Shown: piece after piece, positions 1 through 11,429 of the stretch
Layout: the number at the start of each line of letters is the position of its first letter
How positions within the stretch are numbered: the stretch's first letter is position 1
From: Przewalskia tangutica
Lineage: Eukaryota; Streptophyta; Magnoliopsida; Solanales; Solanaceae
Direction of reading: 5' to 3'
NCBI GenBank assembly: GCA_029844215.1
Contig: CM056729.1
Coordinates: forward strand, 2,170,001-2,234,000
Length of the DNA stretch: 64,000 nucleotides
The notes under the pieces: model-generated
Database searches by the model: none
Seen by the model: only the letters and a program-made list of their open reading frames with translations
What the model was told of the DNA's origin: nothing
Program-made: the position numbers and the translations under genes

Positions 1-408
1 TGCACTGGAGGAACACTTCACTCCATAAATTGATAGTAGCACTACATTCAAAGAAAATGTGGTTAACAAACTCTGAAGGGTTGCTACAGAATTTACATTG
101 GGGTTGAGGTTTATACCCATAGAGTGGAGGTACGAGCTAGTAGGGAGCCTATTATGTCTCCTCAGCCGAGTGAAGAACTTAATTTTATTAGGCATTCTAA
201 ATTTTCAAATCCAGTCATAGTTTAGAGTTCCCTCAATCTCCTCATTACTATTGGCATGATTGATAAAATAATAGGTGCTCTTAGAAAACAACTCACCATT
301 ACTATTGAGCTTCCAGTAATTATAGTCCTCCTCATTGATGCAACTCTGGGTAAAGGTGTTGGAGATGAGATGTTTGATTCTAGTAGGAAAAACAAAGGAG
401 AGATTTTG
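1..408 (-). mobile_element. L1-type LINE 3' fragment (zf-RVT domain)
   Basis: Minus-strand translation gives a zinc-binding reverse-transcriptase tail typical of plant L1 LINEs: a W-K-F-R-M-P-N-K-I-K-F-F stretch followed by HNRLPTSSYLHSMGI. The usual cysteines after this point are degraded. It contains stops and runs off the window's left edge. Its right side is fused directly to an unrelated RTE LINE tail near 408, so this is a relic with no intact ORF. Confidence 0.7.
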
Positions 409-1310
409 CACATGCGTCATATACCATCTAATCACATCTCCCCAATATTTCTTCAGCCTATCTCTATCTCTCCTGAACCCATTCATAGTCAACCTCACAC
501 ATACGCACTGAGTCATTTGTGTTTCTCCTCTTCACATGCCCAAACCATCTCAACCTCGCTTCCTGCATCTTATCCTCCACCGAGGCTACTCACACTCTGT
601 CCTGGATATCATCATTTCTAATCATATCTCTCCTTGTATGCCCACACATCAATCTCAACATTCTCATCTCTGCAACTTACATCTTTTAGATGTGCAAAGT
701 CTTGACTGGCCAACACTCTGCCCCATACAACATAGTCGGTCTAACCACCGCCATATAGAACTTGCCTTTAAGTTTTGGTGGCACTTTTTTATCGTATAAG
801 ACTCCAGAAATCACTAGAGCTTGAAGCTTCCTTTCTTTGGAATGACCTGAGTATCAAGCTTCACCTCCACGCTTGTCTCAAGGTCGCTCTCGTTACTGAA
901 CTTGCACTCCAAGTATTTTGTCTTGGTCCTACTCAGCCAGAACATTTTAGAATTCAGAGTCTGTCTCCAAACCTTCAGCTTAGCGTTCACTCCGCTGCGA
1001 GTCATCAATCAGGACTATGACATCTGCGAATAACATACACCATAGCACCTCCCTTTGGATTTGTCGCGTCAGTTCATCCATCACCAAAGCAAATAAGAAT
1101 GATCTAAGAGTTGAACCCTGGTGCAACCCCTTCCTCATTGAGAAGTGCTCTGAGCTCCTCCTACTGTTCGTACCCTAATCTTGGCTCCATCATATATATC
1201 TTTGATCGCCCTAGTGTACGCCACATGTACACCTCTAACCTTCAAATATCTTCATAGAACCTCTCTATGGACTTTGTCATTTACCTTCTCGAGATCGCTG
1301 AAAATCGTAT
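409..1310 (-). mobile_element. RTE-type LINE reverse transcriptase fragment
   Basis: On the minus strand, broken frames recover the order of a plant RTE-clade non-LTR reverse transcriptase: DLEKVNDKV (decayed DLEKAYDKV), VHVAYTRAIKDIYDGAK, SGVNAKLKVWRQTL, TKYLECKFS, VIPKKGSFK, KGKFYMAVVRPTMLYGAECW, MCGHTRRDMIRNDDIQDRVGVAS, EARLRWFGHVKRR and NGFRRDRDRLKKYWGDVIR. These are RT fingers/palm through the C-terminal region. Several stops and frameshifts are present, and the ADD catalytic box is damaged. This is a dead 5'-truncated copy. Confidence 0.85.
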
Positions 1311-1570
1311 ATAAGTTTATCTTCCTCTTCTCGTACGGTTCCGCCAACCACCTATGGGATAACAGATAACACAGACACAAACATAAAACACACAAAGGTT
1401 GACTATTGTTGCTGTATGTCACTTGTGTTGAAGAAGAAGAATCAACATAATTTCTAACCAATTGCCAAAAAGTTCACTTAACAGAGACATTTATATATTA
1501 TAGTAATTTATATGTAATTAATTTACTCTGACATTCATAATTATTCATTCATGCAACTATACTCCCCTTT
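1311..1570. other. AT-rich spacer, nothing recognised
   Basis: No coding, RNA or complete repeat signal was found between the LINE relic and the SINE target site. Confidence 0.5.
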
Positions 1571-1811
1571 AACTTTGGTGCGATCAGCCGCCATGAAGTG
1601 TGAGTTAATTATGTGATGAAGCGCGGGCCATGAGTCGCGAGTTCGATCCTGCATAAACCTTCTTGGTTGAGCGCATACGTGGCTTGCCAAGTGTGGTTTA
1701 CATGGCGGCGTGGTTTGCGCCATTGCGTCGGTCGGGGTTTACGCACTTGTATTTCGAAGAAGTAGCGGTGGGTTCCTTCGCCAAAAAAAAAAAAAACTTT
1801 GGTGCAGTCAG
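1571..1811 (+). mobile_element. tRNA-derived SINE with target-site duplication
   Basis: A 207-bp body (1588-1794) has a tRNA-like head with a B-box-like GAGTTCGATCCTG, a central CTTCTTGGTTGAGCGC block shared with the two SINEs at 28.7-29.2 kb, and a GGGTTCCTTCGCC(A)14 tail. It is flanked by 17-bp direct repeats (1571-1587 and 1795-1811, AACTTTGGTGC then GATCAG or AGTCAG, two mismatches). The structure marks an L1-mobilised SINE on the plus strand. It is not a functional tRNA gene. Confidence 0.85.
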
Positions 1812-2930
1812 TACACTGTATTTATTTCTCTTTCTCAATTCATAGTTATCATAACCATAGGCCATAGCAACCACGTCGAAGTGGATGTTATAAATAAGTA
1901 GATATAAATATTAATATTATTTTAATAGAAGCTAATTCAAAATTTGAAAATAATAAATTTATACAACAATCTCAAGTTACTCTTTCTGTCCAAATTGACA
2001 GTTACTTCAGCTTAAAATAATTTCCTAAAAATATTAATCCCTCCGTCGTCCCATTTTAACTTGAAAGGATGATTCATTCGGATCGACATGAGAGTCCAAC
2101 TACATTGCCAGAATCCATGTTGTATATTTGAAAGAGGTTGACCTCCTTGCATGATTAAGGCAAGTGAACACTTTTAATATCTATCAAGTATTTAACAAAA
2201 TCTAGTTAATATTAGATTCTATGTGATCTGTGAAAAAGATTTAAGCAGAAATATTTAAAAAGTCTTGTCAAATTCATAAGTCATAACCTCAACATAAAAA
2301 GTTGAAATACATACCAAATTCAGATTTTAAAAAATAATAAAATAAAAACTACACAAAACACAAGAAATAAACCCGAAATAACGAAAATTGTTTAAAAAAA
2401 AAACCACGTCTCCAAACGTAAATTCCCTTTAAATCTTTTTTTAATCAAAATTATCGTTAAATCTTACCACCATAATTGTTAAGTATTTGACTTTTCACAA
2501 AATTAATGGACCAAAATTAAAGAACTATTTACAATCTTTTTCTCCTAAATTATTATCTGACTTTTTCTATAAGTTTCTTTAATACAATAAAAAGAAAAAG
2601 ATGAACAAAGCAGAAAATTCACTGAATCACCATGATTTACCTCCTCTATCAATCTCTATCGGGCCGAGGACTGGAACCTGTGGGCGAGATATTTCGCTTT
2701 TTTTGCCCCCAAGAAATGAAAAACTTTAGTAGATGACAGTAGGATTTTTAATCTATTATTGATAATTAAGAAATTTTTAATCTAATCTTGATAAATAAAA
2801 GTTGATTAGAAAAATAAAGTCAAGTTGCACTAGCTTTCCCTTTTTAAAGTGCATGTACACATTTAGTTTCATGCACTGCAAAAATACAAGCTGTTTTCCT
2901 CAAATCGAGACTGAAAAAAGCATGTTGTAG
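1812..2930. other. AT-rich intergenic DNA
   Basis: No gene was seen. A single CCCTCCGTCGTCCCATTTTA block near 2040 resembles one Stowaway MITE end, but no matching partner end was found. Confidence 0.5.
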
Positions 2931-2938
2931 TTCTTCTT

Positions 2939-3866
2939 TAGGATGTCAATGGGGCGGGGCTGGGGCGGGGCGGGGGCGGGGGAAGGGTACCCCGTACTCG
3001 TATCCATCACCTAAAACACACCCCCACCCCCGCCCCACCACCCATCACGGATAGTAATTCCTCCACCCATCCCCGCCCCACTTACTCCGCGCGGGTACCC
3101 ACTTACCCGGCGGGTACTCATTAATCTCATTCTCTTTTTCTGATGGTCCCGAAAAAATGATTAACTAGTTTCCAGGATTTGTCTTGTCAAAAAGACGAAC
3201 CCAACTACACACAGAGCTCTCCAGGTTGACTTTTGAATCTCTCAGTTAACCATCTTTCCACTGCAAGATCAATGTTTTAACTTAGCATAAATGCTCGCTG
3301 AAAAGTTGGCAAATATTAAAACACAAATGATGGGCATTCCAAGGTTAGAGTTGTTTCATCCACACATGCAAGCCTAACCTAAGCATACATCCTATTAAAC
3401 TTACTATTTTCATATACCAGAGATGCAAATGGACAATAAAAGTAGATTAGCCTACTAATATTATTTTCAGGATTTCCATAATTAGGAGCATGAAACTCAG
3501 TTGTGGACAAAGGGGAAACTAAACAGCAAGTAAATGGAAGAGGTACTTTCATGATTTTCAGGACACGGTGCGGGTTGGCTCAAGTCATATTTTAAATCAA
3601 AGGGCAAAATAAATTCATAAATAGCCTAATTAAACTAATAGACGATATCGGTGCTGGTACGGTCGGTGTGGGTACATTGCGGGTACCGGGGCGGGGCGGG
3701 TGCGGCGCGGGTCTTATATGAAATCCACCCCGCCCCACTACCCATGGCGGGTAGCACTTTTGATACTCATACCCGCCCCACCACCCACCAAACCATCCCC
3801 ATACCCGCCCCAACTGAAGCGGATGCGGGACAATACCCGTATTTACCCGCCCCACTGACATCCCTA
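2939..3866. mobile_element. GC-rich foldback hAT MITE, 8-bp TSD
   Basis: Termini TAGGATGTCA...TGACATCCCTA form imperfect inverted repeats and continue inward as G-rich (2945-3000) and C-rich (3725-3860) arms built of GGGGCGGG and GGGTACCCG-like words. The 8-bp TTCTTCTT is duplicated exactly at 2931-2938 and 3867-3874, diagnostic of hAT insertion. The interior (about 3130-3640) is ordinary AT-rich DNA with no transposase, so the element is non-autonomous. Open frames across the arms are composition artefacts. Confidence 0.85.
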
Positions 3867-4088
3867 TTCTTCTTACACAACTAGTCCGTACTACTTGTCA
3901 ATCAATCAACAATCTAATAATTACGTGTGAATTACTGATTTTGCAACTTGTTTATATATTTTCTTTAAATCAAGTAGAACAACCTAGTTATTGTACTAGT
4001 TTTTTTTTTTTTACTTTTTCTTTAATTTTTGATAAATTACACTAAATTTTCATGTAATGTGATTCAGATGTAGATATATTTCTTGTAA

Positions 4089-4426
4089 TTAAGGGTCATT
4101 TGGTAACTAGTTAGTGTTATGATTGTATTAGTAATACATATAGTATTAGTTATGAGGAAGTATGTGTATTATTATTTTATGCAGAGTTTAGTTATTCATG
4201 TATTGATTATTTAATATTCTATCATGCATAAAATAATACATAAATTTTCTCATAACTTATATATGTACTTATTAGTTATGCATGTATCTAAATTGCAAAT
4301 CAAATACCGTATTAGGTGTGTTGAATTTTATACATAGCTAAAATATGCTACTAACCTTATATTACTTATGCAATATTTAATACATGAATAACTTAGCTCT
4401 TAATCAGCTACCAAATGATCCCTTAA
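4089..4426. mobile_element. MITE with AAGGGTCATTTGGTA inverted termini
   Basis: Left end TTAAGGGTCATTTGGTA and right end TACCAAATGATCCCTTAA are inverted copies with one extra base on the right. The interior is AT-rich with internal inverted stretches (for example TAATACAT and ATGCATAA words) and no ORF. The duplication could be TAA (PIF/Harbinger style), but this is ambiguous because the TIR itself contains TTAA. The length of about 340 bp suits a MITE. Confidence 0.7.
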
Positions 4427-4999
4427 CCCATGTACTTAACCCCATTATACAATGCAAATCCTACTTAAATATTAGTTTTATATTTCAAAGATGTTGAGTG
4501 TTTATTTTTGAAAAATAGAGGTTTACTTGTAACAAAGTATATTTTATTTTAATATATAATAAAGAAAAGACAAATTAAATTGTGTGTTGCGTGAAAATCA
4601 CACTTTTCAACTAAGCGGAAAATGTCTAAATTAAATTGTGTGTTGTGTGAAAACCTATTTTAACCGTTCGATACTAATTTTTTTACTTTTTTAGCCGGTT
4701 AATCACAATATACAATGGTCCATTAACTAAGCCTACATTTTAGAAAATAAATTTAAATTAATTATCTAAGCCTACATCTTTGGATGTTATAGATGCCAGA
4801 ATTTGATCTCAAATTAGTAAAATCGTATTTACTATCCACATGCAATGAACATCACAAACACGGGTAGGAAATTCTTCAAAGCTTAAGGCTTATCAAAAAC
4901 ACGTCCTTAAAGAGAAGTATGATTCATAGAAACATTCTGATCATTGCAATTCTTAATAACGTCTCTATTAGAATAGTAGTAATTGTTGAAGACAATTAC

Positions 5000-5396
5000 A
5001 ATTCAATATCCTTCAACGAAAATCAATGCTGTTAACGTGTATATCACTGTATACTTTCACACACCCGCAGTCATAGTGGGCGATTGTCGTACGCTGAGAC
5101 TGTCCCTAAAATCTTCAAATAGAATCGAGGAAAGACCCTTAGTAAAGATGTTTGCAATTTGGTACCTAGAAGAGACATGTAAGACGTGTACTTGTCCGCG
5201 AGCTACCTTTTCACGAACAAAGTGGATATCCATCTCGATATGTTTAGTGCGCTGATGTTGAACCGGATTACCAAAAAGATAGACTACACTAATATTGTCA
5301 CAATATACCAAGGTAACTTTCTAAAAGAGATAGTGAAGTTCTAAGAGAACATTACGTAACCAACATGATTCAGAGACCACACTGGCTACCCCTCGA
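5000..5396 (-). mobile_element. Ty1/copia RNase H 3' fragment (copia-2)
   Basis: Minus-strand translation gives the copia RNase H end: YRGVASVVSESCWLRN, VYCDNISVVYL, QHQRTKHIEMDIHFVREKV, LHVSSRYQIANIFTKGL. It ends near a decayed polypurine tract, CTGCGGG then TGTGTGAAAG (minus strand) near 5065, so a degenerate 3' LTR may extend below it. It is the displaced C-terminus of the copia whose RT lies at 8041-9180; a gypsy LTR separates the two. Confidence 0.85.
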
Positions 5397-8040
5397 TAAT
5401 TATGAAAATAAGATTCGAAAATTGGATATAAAGTGTACTTATACATGCTAATCCGGAAATTAATATACAAAAGGATGTGATTCCGGAATAATTTTGGTTA
5501 TTACGAGTGTGACGATGACAATTTATAATGATAGTTGTATAGTTCCCAACGAGGTTATGGATTAGTGTCGTATTATAAATTATGACAACGAGAATACGAG
5601 GTCTTATGAAATTTTCAAGATTTAAAAGAAGTGGGGTCCAAGATTAATTAATTGTGGGAACTTGGACCAAGTTGCAAAGCTAATTTTCAGCATTTGTGTA
5701 AATGAAATTTCAGCACTTAAACCATACAACCCCTCATTTCCTAACTTTTTATTTCAAACTCCTCCTTTCACACTCCCTCACTTCTATCTTTTCCTCTCAG
5801 CCGAAACAACACCCATTCCATAGCAAAAATTGAAGATTCAATCAACTTCTCTTCCAAGATTAAATTCTTCATCTAAATTCTAAGCCATGGTAACTCCAAA
5901 ACAGTATCACGGGATTGCTGGACCGAAAATGAGCCCTGAAATTTCAGTCTTGAAGAGGAATTATTTGGAAGAAAAACATGTAAGTAAGATGGATTAAACT
6001 TGTAGAATACATGCATGTCATTTTGAGTTGAAGAAATGGTGAAAATGGTAAAGAAAATTGGAGCAGTGGGTGCGTGCAAATAGGGGTTGTTTTGGGCAAA
6101 AATTAAGGTAAGATTTCTTCCTCTTATGGTATAATCGGAGTTGCATGATGTTATAAATTAAGGAATGAACTTGTGTTAAGAGAAACTTGGAATTAAGACA
6201 ATGCATGTGATGGTATTGGTGTGGTTTATCGATTTTGGGACTGTTTTGTATACCTTGAATTTGATTGTTGTTATTGTTATTATCGTCACTAATTGCATGT
6301 TAAAATTCGAAGGAATCTTGATATTTAAAGTTGAAATAGTTTATATGAAAGTATTGAAATATGAAATTGAATTTTAGGAAGTTAAAAGAAGAGTTAGAGA
6401 ATTATGTTGTTGTGGCCGAGACATGTATGAAACTGTGGACATTGTTATGTCGAGTTAGGGGCTGCTTTGTCAAGTTATAATGCTGAAATTATAAGCTATA
6501 AATACTCATAGACGTTGCTATAATTGTGGATATATGTCTTAAGGAATTAAGGTGTAGAAAAGTGTTATTTTGCATTCTTGAAACTCTCGATTTTTGCTAG
6601 AAGAATGGACTATTTTTAAGGATTGTTTTAGTATGATTAAAGGGCTGGATTAACATGAGAAATATGTGTATTACTCACCTTGGTTATTGTGATTGTTGTA
6701 TTCCATGAACGAAAAGAAAATGAATGTATTATGATGGCGTTTATGGAGTACTCGGGATTGTTTGATATCTTTAAGTTGCATCTTGTTATTGGTATTGTTG
6801 GCTTTGTTTGTAAGTTGTGGATGTGCATATAAATAGGGAAAGTGCTGCCCGAATTTTTATAGAAAAGAGAGTCGTCATTCGATATAATGTATGCTAGTAA
6901 TCATATAATTGACGAACGTATTACCATTATTATAGGTTAAAGTACTAGACGAGACGTATTCTAATATTGAGTTGGTTAGTTCGACAAAAGATATGTGAAA
7001 CTATCCTTTTTCTTTTTTGGGCATGATTTTCATAAATGAGTGTACGGCGGACGTACATAGTTCTAATGAATCCTAATTTCTAATGATGACTTAAAATGAT
7101 ACATGACATGATAGTGCCTTTTATTTATTCCATTAAGAGTCAAATGATGATTTAAATTGCATATGGTTGTTCATGATAATCTATTCGTGCTAATGTGATT
7201 ATATCATTTCACCGCGTCCCGGGCCGGGCAGTTTCGTGCACAGTACCTTATATGTTCACCGCGTCCTTCACTAGAGGGCCGAGCAGTATATGATTTTACT
7301 CAGTCCCAGAATGGGTCGGGCAGTATATGATTTTACCGAGTCCCAGAATGGGTCGGGCAGTATATGATTTCACCGTTTCCTTCACTAGAGGGTCGGGCAG
7401 TGTATATATGACTCATTTTCTATGGACATACATGACTCTCATTTCATAAGGCACAGTTGTATTGATATTCTGATTATTATATTTGTCTCCTGACATTTAT
7501 TGGCCAGTTATGATCTTATTTACAGTACTTCATGTTTTACATACTCAGTACATTATTTCGTACTGACCCCCTTTCTTCGGTGGGGCTGCGTTTCATGCCC
7601 GCAGGTACAGGTACTCAGTTTGGTGATCCTCCAGTCTAGGATTTCCTATTCAGCTGTTTGGAGAGCTCCATTGATCCGGAGCTTAGTCGTCTTGGTACAG
7701 AGCCTTATTTTGACTTATGCATATTTAGGGGCACGACGGGGCCCTGTCCCGTCATATTTCTTTATCGTACTCTTAGAGGTCCGTAGACAGTTGTGGGTGG
7801 TAGATGTGTTTTTGTATATGTGTACAGTTGTGAGCTGTTTTGGATATCTCTATGTACAGTGACGGCCTCGTCGACTTGCCTATCTTATTATATGAATTAG
7901 TTGTGACTCCTCAGGAGACAGGTTTATTACCGATGTTTACATTATCCTTGGTACCTGTGTGATTATATGTGACAGATGGGTATAAGGGTGCCCAGGTAGG
8001 GCACCGATTCGCGGCCCATCGGGTCGGGTCGTGACAAAAG
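5397..8040 (+). mobile_element. Ty3/gypsy LTR inserted in copia-2
   Basis: About 2.64 kb of non-coding DNA interrupts copia-2 RNase H. Its right end reads GGGTCGTGACA then AAAAGTGGTAT, that is, a gypsy LTR end plus the beginning of an initiator-Met tRNA primer-binding site. It also contains GTACTGACCCCCTTTCTTCG and GCTGCGTTTCATGCCCGCAGG, blocks I recognise from solanaceous gypsy (Del/Tekay-like) LTRs. The left end is not defined by an obvious TG terminus or TSD. It is therefore a truncated LTR plus a few internal bases rather than a clean solo LTR. Confidence 0.7.
7205..7402 (+). repeat. Minisatellite inside the gypsy LTR
   Basis: About five diverged units of 40-50 bp share the pattern CACCG(C/T)(G/T)TCC...GGGTCGGGCAGTATATGATT. 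Two units centred at 7300 and 7345 are nearly identical (CAGAATGGGTCGGGCAGTA in both). Such arrays are typical of long solanaceous gypsy LTRs. Confidence 0.8.
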
Positions 8041-11000
8041 TGGTATACCAAGAAATATACAGTAACCAGACGTGGAATGTCTGGTATCCGGAAAGCCACC
8101 CCAATCAGCATTTGTATTTTAGACAAGTTTAGATACCGACGATGGATATAGATGCAAGTCATAGTCAAGTGTTCTCTGAATGTATCATATAATGCGTTTG
8201 AGCGCATTCATGTGCTCAATTTGAGGATCATGCATAAACAAACACATCTGCTGAACGACATAAATAATGTCAGGTCTTGTGAAAGTAAGATATTGAAGTG
8301 CCCCTGCAAGACTATGATAGTGTGTGAGATCCTCGTATGGTAAGCCAGCCGCAACACCCAACTTCGGTTTGGTATCAATCAGAGTAGAAGTAGACTTACA
8401 CGATGACATACCAGCTCTCTCAATAATCTCTGCAGCATACTTTCATTGAGATAAAAATAGACCACATGAATGACATGTGACATCAATGCCCAAGAAATAA
8501 CTCAAGAATATCAAGTCTTTCATTGCAAATTCAGAACTGAGAAGCGACATTATAGACTTGCGCAGATTCAATGAAATAGTCAATAAAATATCATTTGCGT
8601 ACAATAAAATGTATGCTAGAGAAGTACCACGATGATATATAAATAGAGAATGATCAGACTGGCTGTGAGAAAATCCAATAGTGAATACATAATCTGCAAA
8701 CATCTTATATCAAGCCGCGGGGCCTGCTTAAGCCATACAAGGACTTCTTCCGCAAACAAGCATGATTAGGATCTCGAAAACCAAGGGTTGATGCATATAG
8801 ACAGTCTTTTTAAGATCACCGTATAAGAAAATATTTTTTACATCCAATTGATGAATAAGCCATGCTTTGGAGAGAGTCAAACTAAGAACAGTGTGAATGG
8901 TAGCCGATTTTACCACCGAACTAAATGTTTCACCACAATCCACGTCAACCTGTTGAATTTTACCATCACCTACAAAACGAGCCTTATGCCTCAGAAAATA
9001 ATCGTCAATTTTTTTATGAGTAAAAATCCACATAGACCGAATAATATTAATATCAGATGGATGGGGCACTAACTCCCACGTCTTATTTTCAATAAGATCA
9101 TTATATTCGTCAGTCATAGCCAATTTTCAATTCGGGTCGTGTAGTGCAGACACAGAATAGCTTGATAGTGAGAATATAGAGACATTAGAATTGAGATTAA
9201 AATGTCGTTTTGATTTAAAAATACTCATTTGACTATGAGTAACGGGCCCATGACTTGAGGTAGAAATGGGTGGATTTTGGGCAGTGGGTGAGCTGGTGAC
9301 GGATTGGCAGCATGCATTGGGCCTGCTGGCTCAACAACTGAAACAGGGGCGGAACCAGTGGGCAGGAATATAGGAGCAGTACCGAGATCGGTACTAGGCC
9401 GTGTTTCTGGCCCACTGGGTAGAGGCGACGAAACAAAGATAGTTTGTGGGCCAGTAGGAAGTGAGCCTGCTAGCATATTTTGGTCACGGGATACGTCCGA
9501 TAAATGGTGGATAATATATGGTGAGATCTTGTCATCTAAAAATTATACGAACTAGGCATAGGACTACTCACTTTAGCAAATGAAATTGTGTTTCATAAAA
9601 AATAACATGTCGATTAATTATGATTTTATTAGACGATAAATTAAAATATATGTAATCACGATGATTAAATAGATAACCCAAAAACACAAGCGATATAATG
9701 AGCTTAAAGTTTGTTAATTATAGTTGACATCATAAACACCCAAAGATCATAAGATGTGAATACGAAAGATTCTTACTATAGAGAATCTTAAGGGGAGATT
9801 CATATGCCAATCCTTTGGTAGGAAGTATGTTAAGAAGTTAAGTAACCATTTGTAGAGCATGATGTCAAAAGGAAGGGGGTACAGAAGCATGGTCCAATAA
9901 AGTTCGGACAATATTATTAATTGTACAATTTTTTCGTTCGACTTTCCCATTTTGTGAGGACGTATGAGGAGAAGAGAAATGAAAAACTATGCCATTAGCA
10001 TCACAAAATTCCCGAAATAACCCATTATCACATTCTTTACCATTATCACATTGAATATTTTTTATTTTCCGTTCGAATTGGGTACAGATGAATGCTCTAA
10101 ACTTTAAGAATGTGAAAAAAACTTGAGATTTTTTTGCTAACGGAAATGTCCATAAAAATTAGAATAATTATCCAAAAATATAACATAATAACGATGGCCC
10201 AAAGAACTTAGAATGAGAGATGTCCATAAATCGCTATGAATAATGTTAAAATGCATCAAAGTACGAGAAGGCTACAAATGGTAATATAACATATTTTCCT
10301 AACGGACAAGAATGATAGATTGGAGTACTACGCGTACCCTTACATGAAATAAAATTATTTTTATGCAAGGAAGAAACAATTGATGACCCAAATGTGCAAC
10401 CACAAGAAAGGAGCTAGAGTTGTAAATGTCGACGGCATGACTTGGCTCGAGGAAGTGGTGGTGATCGTGATGAGATAAAGATCTCCCCTACTATTGCATC
10501 TCATGAGAGGTATTTCCATTTTGTAATCCTTCACAGAAAACCCAAATGAATCAAAATTAACAGAAACCCAATTATTAGTGGTGAATTTTCAGACATACAC
10601 CAATTTTTTTTATTAAGTTAGGGGCATGAATGATATTTTTCAAGACAAGAGGTGGATGTGGGGGAGACAAAATTGTATGACCGTAACCAGGAATTGGAAT
10701 TGAGTCACCATTATCAATAATAATGCCTTGATTTTTGCTCAAATTAAAATAAGACGGGAGAGTACCATGGTAAGACGTCATGTGAGAAGTAACGTCGGTG
10801 TCCATGTACCAATTCAGGTCTGGAGGTTTAATTCAAGTGTATGCATGATGGATTCAATATCGATAGGTGTCGGGATCGGATTCAGGCCCGTAGCAGTGAA
10901 GGCCTGCGGGGGCCGAGACCCAAGCAGACCGGCCTGCTATCTCGACGCAGAACGCTACTGGTTGATGTCATAAAAACCCGAGAAACTGGCCATGAGTTTG

Positions 11001-11124
11001 AGATTTGAAAGAAAAATTGGGAATAGAGGAGGAAGAAAACGACCCGGAAACCGAGGAAGGGTCTCGGAAATCGAGGGAGCCGAGAGTAGCAGATGGTTTT
11101 GTGAGACCTAGACTTCTGATACCA
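8041..11124 (-). mobile_element. Degenerate Ty1/copia gag-pol (copia-2)
   Basis: Read from high to low coordinates on the minus strand: primer-binding site TGGTATCAGAAG (11113-11124); a gag remnant; a protease-region relic (10575-10805; DTDVTSHMT in place of DSGATSHMT, HGTLPSYFNLS, IPGYGH); degraded integrase (9750-10500); a proline-rich linker (9225-9476); then RT (8185-9123) with WIFTHKK, KARFVGDG, GETFSSVVK, IHQLDVKNIFLYGD, DLIFLSYFLGIDV, TFTRPDI; then the start of RNase H (GYQTFH). The catalytic box is LYANDILLT instead of YVDD. Many stops and frameshifts: an old, dead copy. The rest of RNase H is at 5000-5396. Confidence 0.85.
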
Positions 11125-11300
11125 TGAAAGAAATAATCCCTTGATAATTTTCATTAATGAATGAATATATATACAATTTACAATATCCATAATATGGAAA
11201 ATTCTATTTATATTCTATTCTCAAAACCCTATTCTACAATTATGGTAAGTGTACAATGCTAATAAATACAAATAACATATTAATAACATATTACCAAATT
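11125..11300 (-). mobile_element. Probable 5' LTR remnant of copia-2
   Basis: The sequence adjacent to the copia-2 primer-binding site ends TTTCA on the minus strand and includes GAATGAATATATATACAATTTACAAT. A closely similar block recurs at 45165-45290 (GAATGAATAGGTATAATATATACAATTTACAAT...ATTCTACAATTATG), supporting an LTR identity. The outer boundary was not found. Confidence 0.5.
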
Positions 11301-11429
11301 TACTCAAACTCGTGGTATACATGGTTTTGTATACCGTGTATATCATGGTCTCCAATTTGACTTGGATTTTCGTGATATACACAATATACACAAGGTGTTG
11401 TATACGTTATGAATACCGTATATATCACG

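Noticed and set aside
2035..2130. Stowaway MITE at CCCTCCGTCGTCCCATTTTA
   Set aside because: Only one end could be found; no inverted partner with a TA duplication.
3592..3884. Proline- and glycine-rich open frames over the GC-rich arms
   Set aside because: Low-complexity composition of the MITE arms leaves frames open on both strands; no start context or homology.
7205..7402. CRISPR-like array
   Set aside because: Units are imperfect, lack unique spacers, and lie in a plant gypsy LTR; CRISPR arrays are not expected in plant nuclear DNA.
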